In this document: piece by piece, positions 41,995 through 49,549 of the stretch
How the letters are laid out: each line of letters starts with the position of its first letter
How positions within the stretch are numbered: the first letter of the stretch is position 1
Assembly (NCBI GenBank): GCA_963720885.1
Contig: CAVRGW010000004.1
Span: forward strand, 310,001-374,000
Direction: 5' to 3'
DNA length: 64,000 bases
Origin: DATLLN01 sp963720885
Lineage (GTDB): Bacteria > Actinomycetota > Thermoleophilia > Gaiellales > JAICJC01
Translations under genes and position numbers: made by a program
Notes under the pieces: model-generated
What the model was told of the DNA's origin: nothing
Seen by the model: only the letters and a program-made list of their open reading frames with translations
Databases searched by the model: none

Positions 41995-43446
41995 GTGGCC
42001 GGCTACCGAGGATATGGGCGAGGCAACGTCGTCGAGACGAAGATCCCGGCCAGGATGGACCGGTTGCCGTGGGCGCGGTGGCACTGGCTGGTGGTGTTCG
42101 CGCTGGGCTCCGTCTGGATCCTCGACGGCCTCGAGGTCACCATCGTCGGCGCCGTCGCCGGGCAGCTGCAGGATCCCCAGACGCTCGGGCTCACGCCGTC
42201 GCAGCTCGGCCTGATCGGCTCGATCTACGTGGCCGGCGCGGTCACGGGCGCCATCGGGTTCGGATACCTCACCGACCGCTTCGGCCGCAAGAAGCTGTTC
42301 CTGGTCACGCTCGGCCTGTACCTGGTCGCGACCACGCTGACGGCCTTCACGTGGGACTTCTACACGTTCGCCATCTGCCGCTTCTTCACGGGCGCCGGCA
42401 TCGGCGGCGAGTATTCCGCGATCAACTCCGCGATCGACGAGATGATCCCCGCCCGGGTGCGCGGCACGGTCGACCTGGCGATCAACGGCAGCTACTGGCT
42501 CGGCACGGCGGTCGGCGCGATCGCGTCGATCTACCTGCTGAACACGTCGAACTTCGCGATCGACGTCGGCTGGCGGATCGGGTTCGGGATCGGCGCCACG
42601 CTCGCGCTGGGGATCCTGCTCGTCCGCAGGTTCCTCCCGGAGAGCCCGCGGTGGCTGATGACGCACGGGCAGGCCGACGAGGCCGAGGACATCGTCTCCG
42701 GCATCGAGGAACGCGTCGACCGCGAGACCGACGAGCCACTGGAGGAGCCGGAGGACTCGATCGAGGTGCGCCAGCGCTCGAACGTCGGGTTCGGTGAGGT
42801 GATCCGGTCGGTGTTCGGCGACCACCGGCGGCGCTCGGTGCTCGGCTTCATGCTGATGATGTCGCAGGCGTTCCTCTACAACGCCATCTTCTTCACCTAC
42901 GCCCTGATCCTGACCGACTTCTACAGCGTGTCGGCGGACCGCATCGGCTGGTACCTGCTGCCGTTCGCCGTCGGCAACTTCCTCGGCCCGCTGCTGCTCG
43001 GCCGGTTCTTCGACACCGTCGGCCGGCGGATCATGATCTCCGGGACGTACATCATCTCCGGGGTGGGCCTGGCGTTCGTCGGCTACCTGTTCCAGCAGGA
43101 CGCCCTCACCGCGACTCAGCTGACGATCGGCTGGTCGGTGATCTTCTTCTTCGCATCGGCGGGCGCCAGCTCCGCGTACCTGACGGTTAGCGAGATCTTC
43201 CCGATGGAGACCCGGGCGATGGCGATCGCGTTCTTCTACGCCGTGGCGACCGGGATCGGCGGCATCATCGGGCCGGCGCTGTACGGCCACAACATCGCCA
43301 CCGGCAACCGCACGACGGTGTTCTTCGGCTACCTGCTGGGCGCCGGGTTGATGGTGCTGGGCGGCCTGACCGAGGTCTGGCTGGGCGTTGACGCCGAGCA
43401 GGAGACGCTCGAGGACATCGCCCAGCCGATCACCGCGGAGCAGTGA
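41995..43446 (+). CDS. MFS transporter (sugar/metabolite porter type)
   Basis: A 483-residue protein with 12 helices. The MFS signatures GYLTDRFGRKKLF (loop 2-3) and its counterpart FFDTVGRRI (loop 8-9) are clear. The middle cytosolic loop contains FLPESPRWLM, a sugar-porter type motif. An acidic C-terminal tail is present. The transported compound is unknown. SigB/F-like promoter, so it may be stress induced. The next gene lies 9 nt downstream. Confidence 0.85.
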   Translation: MAGYRGYGRGNVVETKIPARMDRLPWARWHWLVVFALGSVWILDGLEVTIVGAVAGQLQDPQTLGLTPSQLGLIGSIYVAGAVTGAIGFGYLTDRFGRKKLFLVTLGLYLVATTLTAFTWDFYTFAICRFFTGAGIGGEYSAINSAIDEMIPARVRGTVDLAINGSYWLGTAVGAIASIYLLNTSNFAIDVGWRIGFGIGATLALGILLVRRFLPESPRWLMTHGQADEAEDIVSGIEERVDRETDEPLEEPEDSIEVRQRSNVGFGEVIRSVFGDHRRRSVLGFMLMMSQAFLYNAIFFTYALILTDFYSVSADRIGWYLLPFAVGNFLGPLLLGRFFDTVGRRIMISGTYIISGVGLAFVGYLFQQDALTATQLTIGWSVIFFFASAGASSAYLTVSEIFPMETRAMAIAFFYAVATGIGGIIGPALYGHNIATGNRTTVFFGYLLGAGLMVLGGLTEVWLGVDAEQETLEDIAQPITAEQ

Positions 43447-43455
43447 GGTGCGGAG

Positions 43456-43956
43456 ATGATCCGGCAGGCATGGCCGTCGGCCAACGCATCTGACGAGTCG
43501 CCGAACGAGCGCCACGATCGCCAGCTGGTGGAGCTGCTGAACGAGCTGCGGGTGGCGTTGCCCGGTGTGCAGATGCTATTCGGGTTCCTGCTGGCCGTCC
43601 CATTCAGCCAGCGCTTCACGGCGATCAGCGACGGGCAGAGGTGGCTCTACTACGCCACGTTCGTGGCGACGGCCTGCGCGTCCGTCTGTCTGATCGCGCC
43701 GACCAGCTTTCACCGGATCGTCTGGCGGCGCGGCGCCAAGCGGGAGCTGGTGCATATTGCCAGCGGCCTGACCATCGTCGGTACGGTGTTCCTGGCGGCG
43801 GCGATCGTCGGCTCGGTGGGGCTCGTCACCAGTCTGGTGTTCGGCGCCAGCCCGGCCGCGGTCGCGGCAGGGCTCGCCTCCGGCGTGCTGGTCGCGATGT
43901 GGTACGCCGGCCCGCTGGCGATCAGGTTGCACACGCGGGGCAGGACCGACGAGTGA
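43456..43956 (+). CDS. DUF6328-type membrane protein
   Basis: A 166-residue protein with a soluble N-terminus (SPNERHDRQLVELLNELRVA), then four hydrophobic helices (VQMLFGFLLAVPFSQRFTAI; LYYATFVATACASVCLIAP; LTIVGTVFLAAAIVGSVGLV; AAVAAGLASGVLVAMWYAG). The LLNELRVALPGVQMLFGFLL segment is diagnostic for this family. Function unknown. It probably belongs to the MFS transcript. GTGA overlap with the next gene. Confidence 0.7.
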   Translation: MIRQAWPSANASDESPNERHDRQLVELLNELRVALPGVQMLFGFLLAVPFSQRFTAISDGQRWLYYATFVATACASVCLIAPTSFHRIVWRRGAKRELVHIASGLTIVGTVFLAAAIVGSVGLVTSLVFGASPAAVAAGLASGVLVAMWYAGPLAIRLHTRGRTDE

Positions 43957-44798
43957 GCTCACGCGAACCCGAGATCGATCGGCTGACGCTCGAAGCGGAG
44001 GTCTGGAGGCGCGAGGCCGAGGCGCTGATCATGCTCGCCGGGCCGTCCCCTTCGGCCCGCTGTCTGGATGCCTGCTGCGGGCCGCTGGGCGCCCTCGCGG
44101 CGCTGGCCGAGGCCGCGCCGGACGGCGAGGTGGTCGGCGTCGAGGCAGATACCGCGCTGGCCGACGATGCGCGCCGCGAGGTGGCGCGCCGCGGCCTCGG
44201 CAACGTCACGGTCGTGACTGGCGACCTGCTCGAGTTCCGGCCGCCCCAGCTCTTCGACGTCGTGTACATGCGCTTCGCGCCGGTCAGCCTGGGCCGGCCG
44301 GGACGGCGGATGCTGGAGGCGCTGCGGTCGCTGTGCCTGCCGGGCGGTGCGGTGCTTATGCAGGAGCCGTTCGGTGCGTTCCACTACGCGGGTGCGCCCA
44401 GCGGCGCGCTGGAGAAGCTGCTCGGCCTTGCCACGGCCGCCTACCACGCCGAGGGCGTCGACATGCACGCCGGCCGCCGGCTCTCCTCGCGGCTTGCGGC
44501 GGCGGGACTGACGGATGTCGTGGAGCGCCGCGCGCGGGTCGCCCTGCCGCCCGGTCACCCGTACCTGCGGCTGCCGCTGATGCTGGCGGACGCGCTCGGC
44601 GACGACATCCTCGACCTGGGCACGATCGCGTCGGGCGACCTGCGGGAACTGCGGCGGCAGGGGGAGCACGAGGCGTGCGAGCCCGCGCTGCAGGCAACGA
44701 CGTTCGAGCTGGTCGGCGCGGTCGGCCGTGTCCCGGCCCTCACCCGGGACACGGGCGGGGATGGCTCCACGCCGGCGTCAGCCGTCGTTCCGGCGTAG
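43953..44798 (+). CDS. SAM-dependent methyltransferase-like protein
   Basis: A 281-residue protein with a Rossmann-like methyltransferase domain: LDACCGPLGALAALAEAAPD (motif I), VVGVEADTALADDARREVAR, GDLLEF and FDVVYMRFAPVSLGRPG. The rest is helical. Substrate unknown. The GTG start overlaps the TGA of the DUF6328 gene, indicating an operon; its 3' end overlaps the convergent Rho_N gene by 21 bp. Confidence 0.75.
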   Translation: MSSREPEIDRLTLEAEVWRREAEALIMLAGPSPSARCLDACCGPLGALAALAEAAPDGEVVGVEADTALADDARREVARRGLGNVTVVTGDLLEFRPPQLFDVVYMRFAPVSLGRPGRRMLEALRSLCLPGGAVLMQEPFGAFHYAGAPSGALEKLLGLATAAYHAEGVDMHAGRRLSSRLAAAGLTDVVERRARVALPPGHPYLRLPLMLADALGDDILDLGTIASGDLRELRRQGEHEACEPALQATTFELVGAVGRVPALTRDTGGDGSTPASAVVPA

Positions 44799-45059
44799 CG
44801 CCTCGATCAGATCCCACTTACCCATCGTCGAACGGCCGGGGATCCCGCGCTTGCGGGCCACCTCGTAGAGCTGGCTCCGCGTGCGGTCCTCGTACGCGTG
44901 CCCGGCCTCTCCGCCGCGCGACCTCGCGGCCGCCGCCTGGCGGCCCATGTCGCGGCGCGTGGCCTCGGGCAGGTGGGCGATCGTGCGCTTCGAGCGGGCA
45001 GCCGCCTGGGCCTTCTTGATGTTGCGCTTCGCTGCGCTGGTCTGCTTTGAGGATGCCAT
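44778..45059 (-). CDS. Small Rho_N-like basic protein, 93 aa
   Basis: A paralogue of the protein at 16744-17076, with the same C-terminal module TRSQLYEVARKRGIPGRSTM and GKWDLIEALRRN. The N-terminal half is Lys/Arg/Ala-rich (SSKQTSAAKRNIKKAQAAAR). It probably binds nucleic acid. The ATG at 45059 is 9 nt after a GTTT-N15-GGGTAG promoter, so the transcript is probably leaderless. Confidence 0.7.
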   Translation of the reverse strand: MASSKQTSAAKRNIKKAQAAARSKRTIAHLPEATRRDMGRQAAAARSRGGEAGHAYEDRTRSQLYEVARKRGIPGRSTMGKWDLIEALRRNDG

Positions 45060-45068
45060 GCCCGTTTT

Positions 45069-45093
45069 CTACCCGTAGCGGGGCCGCGCAAAC
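45069..45093 (-). promoter_or_regulatory. SigB/F-type promoter (GTTT-N15-GGGTAG)
   Basis: On the minus strand GTTT (45093-45090) and GGGTAG (45074-45069) lie 15 nt apart, directly after the topoisomerase stop codon. Confidence 0.65.
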
Positions 45094-45095
45094 CG

Positions 45096-46112
45096 TCATC
45101 CGCGGTCTTGAAGGAACCCGATCACCAGCTCCTCGGTGAGCCGCCCGCCGCCCTCGTCCAGCGCCTCGCGCAGGTCGTCGACTGGCAGCTCCCCGCCCTG
45201 ATAGCCGCTCAGGACCGCCGGGTGGATGTACGACGCTCGGGCGACCGCCGGCGTGTTGCCCAGCTCGGACGCGACTTCAGCGATCGCTCGCGGGATCGCC
45301 TCGTCGGGGTCCTCGGTGAGGGCAAGGGACTCCGCCGCAAGCACCGTACCCCCGAACGTCCTGAAGTCCTTGGCCGTGAACCCTTCGCCGGCCGACTCGC
45401 GGAGGTAGTCGTTGACGTCGGCGGACCCCACGTCGCGGACGTCACCGTCGTCGTCGACATAGGCGAACAGCTCCTGGCCGGGAAGCTCCTGGCAGCGCTG
45501 GACGACGCGGGAGATCCGCCGGTCGACCACGCGGACGTCGTGCACCTTCCCCGACTTGCCGGTGAAGCTGAACGAGGTCGTCTGGCCCTTCACGTCGGCG
45601 TGCTCGTTCTTGATCGTCGTCGCGCCGAACGACTCGTTGAGGCGCGCGTACTCGGTGTTGCCGACGCGCATCAGGCTCATGTCGAGCAGCCGCAGCACCG
45701 CTGCGAGCACCTTGTCGCGCGGGACACCGGACAGCCGAAGGTCGGCGTCGACGCGCTTGCGCACCTTTGGCAGCACCGTGCCGAAGTCCACCACGCGGCT
45801 GAACTTGTCCTCCCCGCGCGCGCGATTCCACTCGGGGTGATAGCGGTATTGCTTGCGGCGGCGTGCGTCGCGGCCGGTCGCTTGCAGGTGGCCATCCTCG
45901 AAGGTGCAGATCCAGACGTCTTCCCACGCCGGGGGGACGGCGAGCGCCTTGATCCGAGCGATCACCCGCTCGTCGTCGATCCGCACGCCCTTCGGATCGC
46001 GATACGAAAATCCACGCCCCGCCCGCCGGCGCGTGATTCCGGCGGTCGTGTCGGTGACGTAGCGCAGCCCCGCCAGGCGGGCTGTCTGCTCGGGCTCGGC
46101 GGAGATGCTCAC
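45096..46112 (-). CDS. DNA topoisomerase IB (poxvirus-like)
   Basis: A 338-residue enzyme. It has the N-terminal region LRYVTDTTAGITRRRAGRGF and the catalytic domain with RLLDMSLMRVGNTEYARLNE and TAKDFRTFGGTVL. The active-site Tyr lies in ARASYIHPAVL near the C-terminus. It relaxes supercoils through a 3'-phosphotyrosyl link. The gene starts at GTG 46112, with a promoter GTTT-N17-GGGTAT. It is divergent from the MMPL gene, which carries the same promoter type. Confidence 0.92.
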   Translation of the reverse strand: MSISAEPEQTARLAGLRYVTDTTAGITRRRAGRGFSYRDPKGVRIDDERVIARIKALAVPPAWEDVWICTFEDGHLQATGRDARRRKQYRYHPEWNRARGEDKFSRVVDFGTVLPKVRKRVDADLRLSGVPRDKVLAAVLRLLDMSLMRVGNTEYARLNESFGATTIKNEHADVKGQTTSFSFTGKSGKVHDVRVVDRRISRVVQRCQELPGQELFAYVDDDGDVRDVGSADVNDYLRESAGEGFTAKDFRTFGGTVLAAESLALTEDPDEAIPRAIAEVASELGNTPAVARASYIHPAVLSGYQGGELPVDDLREALDEGGGRLTEELVIGFLQDRG

Positions 46113-46126
46113 AGGGATTCCCACCC

Positions 46127-46186
46127 ATACCCAACCTGAGCCGAGCCTCAAACTCCCACGAGTTTGGCGATCTGGGCAACGGGTAC
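46127..46186. promoter_or_regulatory. Divergent SigB/F-type promoters (topoisomerase IB and MMPL)
   Basis: Minus strand: GTTT (46153-46150)-N17-GGGTAT (46132-46127). Plus strand: GTTT (46162-46165)-N15-GGGTAC (46181-46186). The -35 elements form an inverted repeat AAACTC-ccac-GAGTTT. Confidence 0.68.
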
Positions 46187-46196
46187 GTCACCGAGG

Positions 46197-48380
46197 ATGC
46201 GGGTCTATGCGAGCGTCGTCACATGGCTTCGATGGCCGGCGTTGCTCGCCGCCGTCGCCGGCGCTGCGTGGATCGCCGCGCACACCGATCCCGCCGCCGA
46301 GGGCGACTCCGGGCTGATCTCGATGGTGCCGCACGATTCGGCCGCGATCGCCGCACAGCGCCGCGCAGCAGAGATGTTCGAGCTGCCGTTCGCCGCCGAC
46401 GCCGTGGTCGTCCAGCGCGATCCTGAGGGGCTGTCACCGGCGGTGCAGCGCGCGGCGTACGACCGGGCCGTTGATGCCGACCGGGCAGCCCGCGACGGCT
46501 CCGGCCCGCGGATGGTCGCCGTGCCGATCACGAACTCGCTCGGCCTGGTGCCGGGGTCGCGCGAGTCGTCGACGACGGCGCTCACCTACCTCGGGTTTCC
46601 GGCGGACGTCTCGTTGGTCGACAGGGTTGCCGAGGCCGAACGCTATGCCGACAGTGCGTCGACGAGCCCGGGCTCGTCGGTCATCGGCGTGACCGGCGCG
46701 CAGCCGGCCCAGTTGCATGAGGGTCGGTTGGTCGACGCGTCGCTCGAGTGGATCGAGATCGCCACGGTGCTGCTGATCCTCCTGATCGTCGGCATCCTGT
46801 TCCGGTCGGCCGTCGCACCCGTGGCAGTGATCGGCGTTGCCGGTCTGGCATACATCTCGGCGCTCGCCCTGCTCCGCTGGCTGGGGGATCACGAGCGTGT
46901 GTCGCAGCCGGAGAGCCTGCGGCCGCTGATGATCGCGCTCGTGCTGGGCATCGTCACGGACTACTGCATCTTCTACCTGAGCGCGGCGCGCTCACGGCTG
47001 CGCGCCGGCGAGGAGCGGCTCGACGCCGCGCGCGGGGCGACGGCCGACATCACGCCGATCGTGCTGGCCAGCGGGTTGATCCTGGCAGCCGGCCTTGCCG
47101 GGCTGCGGATCTCGAGCGTCGGCTTCTTCCGCGACCTGGGTCCGGGCCTGGCGGTGACCGTGGTCGTGGCGGTGGCGGCGTCGCTGCTGGTGATGCCGGC
47201 CGTGATCGCGATCGCCGGGCGGGCGCTGTTCTGGCCGCGGCAGCTCGAGCCCGGCCCCGACGCGGAGGAGGAGCGTTCGGGCAGGGTCGCACGGCTCGCC
47301 ACGCGCAAGCCGGTCGCCTTTCTGATCGTCGGCGTCTGCGCCGCCGGACTGGCTGTCGCGGCGTTCCAGCTCACCGGCCTGCGGTTGGGCTTCACGCCGA
47401 TCCACGGCCTGCCGTCGTCCGCGGTCGAGCGGCGCGCCGCCGACGCCGCCGCGAAGGGCTTTGCGCCCGGCATGGTCGCACCGACCCAGATCCTCGTCGA
47501 GCGGCAGGGACTGGATGGTGGCCTCGACCAGGTCGAGGCGCTCGAACGAGAGCTGCTCCGCGAGCCGGGTGTCGCCGCAGTGTTCGGGCCGAGCGCGCTG
47601 GCGCGGATCGCAGGCACCGACCCGTTCGTCTCCCGCAGTGGAGATGCCGTGCGCGTGATCGTCGCATTCGACTCCGACCCGCACGCGGCCACGGCCATCG
47701 ACCACTTCAACCGGCTCAAGGCCGACATGCCGGCGATGCTCGGCGGCAGCGGCCTTTCCGGCGCGCGTGTCAGCTACGCGGGCGACACGCCGCTGGCAGC
47801 CGAGACGGTTGACCGGCTGAAGGGCGACAGTGGACGGATCGCCGCCGTCGTGATCCTGGCCAATCTCGTGCTGCTGATGATCTTCCTGCGGTCGGTGGTG
47901 GCGCCCCTCCTGCTGGTCGGGGCCAGCCTGCTGGCCGTCGCCGCGACGCTCGGTATCGCCGTCTGGATCCTGCAGGTGCAGCTGGGCGAGGACTGCCTGA
48001 CCTACTTCGTGCCGTTCGCGACCGGCGTGCTGCTGGTGTCGCTGGGGTCGGACTACAACGTGTTCGTGACCGGCAGCGTGTGGCGGGAGGCGGAGCGGCG
48101 GCCGTTGCCCGACGCGATCGCCCTTGCCGCCCCCAGGGCATCCCGGGCGATCCGCGCCGCCGGCCTGACCCTGGCCGCGAGCTTCGCACTGCTCGCGATC
48201 GTGCCCGTCCTGGCGTTTCGCGAGTTCGCGCTGATCATGGCCGTCGGCGTGCTGGTCGAGACGTTCGTCGTCCGGTCGCTGCTCGTCCCGGCCCTCGTTG
48301 CCCTGTTCGGCTACACGGCCGGCTGGCCCGGACGCAGGATCCGCATGGGATCGCGCGCCTCCACGGAGGGGACGACGTGA
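46197..48380 (+). CDS. MMPL/RND-family membrane transporter
   Basis: A 727-residue protein built of two repeats, each with one helix, a large outside loop, and then a cluster of five helices. Key segments are IEIATVLLILLIVGILFRSA, PLMIALVLGIVTDYCIFYLS and, in the second half, LVSLGSDYNVFVTGSVWREA. The GIVTDYCIFYLSAARS segment aligns with the proton-relay helix (Asp-Tyr) of MmpL proteins. It probably exports lipids or drugs. The ATG at 46197 follows ACCGAGG. It overlaps the AI-2E gene by 4 bp. Confidence 0.85.
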   Translation: MRVYASVVTWLRWPALLAAVAGAAWIAAHTDPAAEGDSGLISMVPHDSAAIAAQRRAAEMFELPFAADAVVVQRDPEGLSPAVQRAAYDRAVDADRAARDGSGPRMVAVPITNSLGLVPGSRESSTTALTYLGFPADVSLVDRVAEAERYADSASTSPGSSVIGVTGAQPAQLHEGRLVDASLEWIEIATVLLILLIVGILFRSAVAPVAVIGVAGLAYISALALLRWLGDHERVSQPESLRPLMIALVLGIVTDYCIFYLSAARSRLRAGEERLDAARGATADITPIVLASGLILAAGLAGLRISSVGFFRDLGPGLAVTVVVAVAASLLVMPAVIAIAGRALFWPRQLEPGPDAEEERSGRVARLATRKPVAFLIVGVCAAGLAVAAFQLTGLRLGFTPIHGLPSSAVERRAADAAAKGFAPGMVAPTQILVERQGLDGGLDQVEALERELLREPGVAAVFGPSALARIAGTDPFVSRSGDAVRVIVAFDSDPHAATAIDHFNRLKADMPAMLGGSGLSGARVSYAGDTPLAAETVDRLKGDSGRIAAVVILANLVLLMIFLRSVVAPLLLVGASLLAVAATLGIAVWILQVQLGEDCLTYFVPFATGVLLVSLGSDYNVFVTGSVWREAERRPLPDAIALAAPRASRAIRAAGLTLAASFALLAIVPVLAFREFALIMAVGVLVETFVVRSLLVPALVALFGYTAGWPGRRIRMGSRASTEGTT

Positions 48381-49528
48381 GCGACACGCCCAGCGACGAG
48401 TCCGGCACGCCGAGCTCCGTCTCGGTCACCGTGCCGATCTCCAGCCGCCGGGTGGCGATGGAGACGCAGCCGCAGCGGATTCTGCTGGAGGTGCAGGCGC
48501 GCACGGTCGCCAAGGTGCTGGCGCTCGTCCTCGCGTTCTCGATCGTGGTCTCGCTGCTGGACACCGTGCGCACGGTGATCGTCTGGTTCGGCATCGCCCT
48601 GTTCCTGGCGATCGTCCTCAACCCGCTGGTCGCGTTCACGGAGCGGTGGATGCGCCGTCCCGCCGCGGTGGTGGTCGTGTTCATCACCTTCGTGGTCGGG
48701 CTGCTGATCGTACTTGCGCTGCTGGTCGGCCCGTTCGTCACCCAGGTAGACAACATCGTCGCCGACGCCCCGCACGCGGCTGATCGCATTGCCAAGAACC
48801 CGCTGATCCACCGGCTGGACCGGGAATACGACATCGTCGACAAGGCGAAGGAACACGCCTCGGAGCTGCCGACGGTGGCGTTCGGCGCGGCCGGGTCGGT
48901 GATCTCGGGGGTCACCGAGACGGTGACGGTGCTGTTCCTGAGCGCCTTCATCCTGTTCGAGCTGCCGCGGATGACCGAGATCCTGCTCTCCCAGCTGCGG
49001 CCGGCGGGCGCGCACCGGGCGAGGGAGATCGGTGGCCACATCAACCGCAGCGTCGGTGGCTGGGCCGTCGGCAATCTGTTCATCTCGGTGATCGCCGGAG
49101 TCGTCGCAACGGCCACGGTGTGGATCCTCGGCGTGCCCTATGCGCTCACGCTGGGCGTGGTGGTCGCAATCGGCGACCTGGTGCCGCTGGTGGGCGCGAC
49201 CATCGCGTCGATCATCGTGGTGGCCGCCGCGTACTTCACCCAGGGCACCACCGCCGGCGTCATCGTGTTCGTCGTCGTCACGGTGTACCAGCAGATCGAA
49301 AACCACGTCATCCAGCCGATCGTCTACCGCCACACGGTGCAGATCCCGTCGCTCATCGTCCTGATCGCGGTGCTCGCTGGTGCGTCCGTGCTGGGCATCG
49401 TCGGGGCGCTGGTGGCCATCCCGATCGCCGGCACGTTGCAGATCGTGGCCAGGGATCTGCTGGAGGAGCGAGCGAAGCGGATCGCCGCGGAGTCCGCCCC
49501 TGACGAGGCGATGACGGCCGCCGGCTGA
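48377..49528 (+). CDS. AI-2E family membrane transporter
   Basis: A 383-residue protein with about eight helices. The AI-2E/PerM family marks are WFGIALFLAIVLNPLVAFTE (N-terminal) and YALTLGVVVAIGDLVPLVGA with QQIENHVIQPIVY (C-terminal). The family exports small molecules or ions; the actual cargo is unknown. The GTG overlaps the MMPL stop (GTGA) and has GGAGGGG upstream, so the two are co-expressed. Confidence 0.88.
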   Translation: MSDTPSDESGTPSSVSVTVPISSRRVAMETQPQRILLEVQARTVAKVLALVLAFSIVVSLLDTVRTVIVWFGIALFLAIVLNPLVAFTERWMRRPAAVVVVFITFVVGLLIVLALLVGPFVTQVDNIVADAPHAADRIAKNPLIHRLDREYDIVDKAKEHASELPTVAFGAAGSVISGVTETVTVLFLSAFILFELPRMTEILLSQLRPAGAHRAREIGGHINRSVGGWAVGNLFISVIAGVVATATVWILGVPYALTLGVVVAIGDLVPLVGATIASIIVVAAAYFTQGTTAGVIVFVVVTVYQQIENHVIQPIVYRHTVQIPSLIVLIAVLAGASVLGIVGALVAIPIAGTLQIVARDLLEERAKRIAAESAPDEAMTAAG

Positions 49529-49549
49529 GGCCAGTTGCCGGAGGTGACT

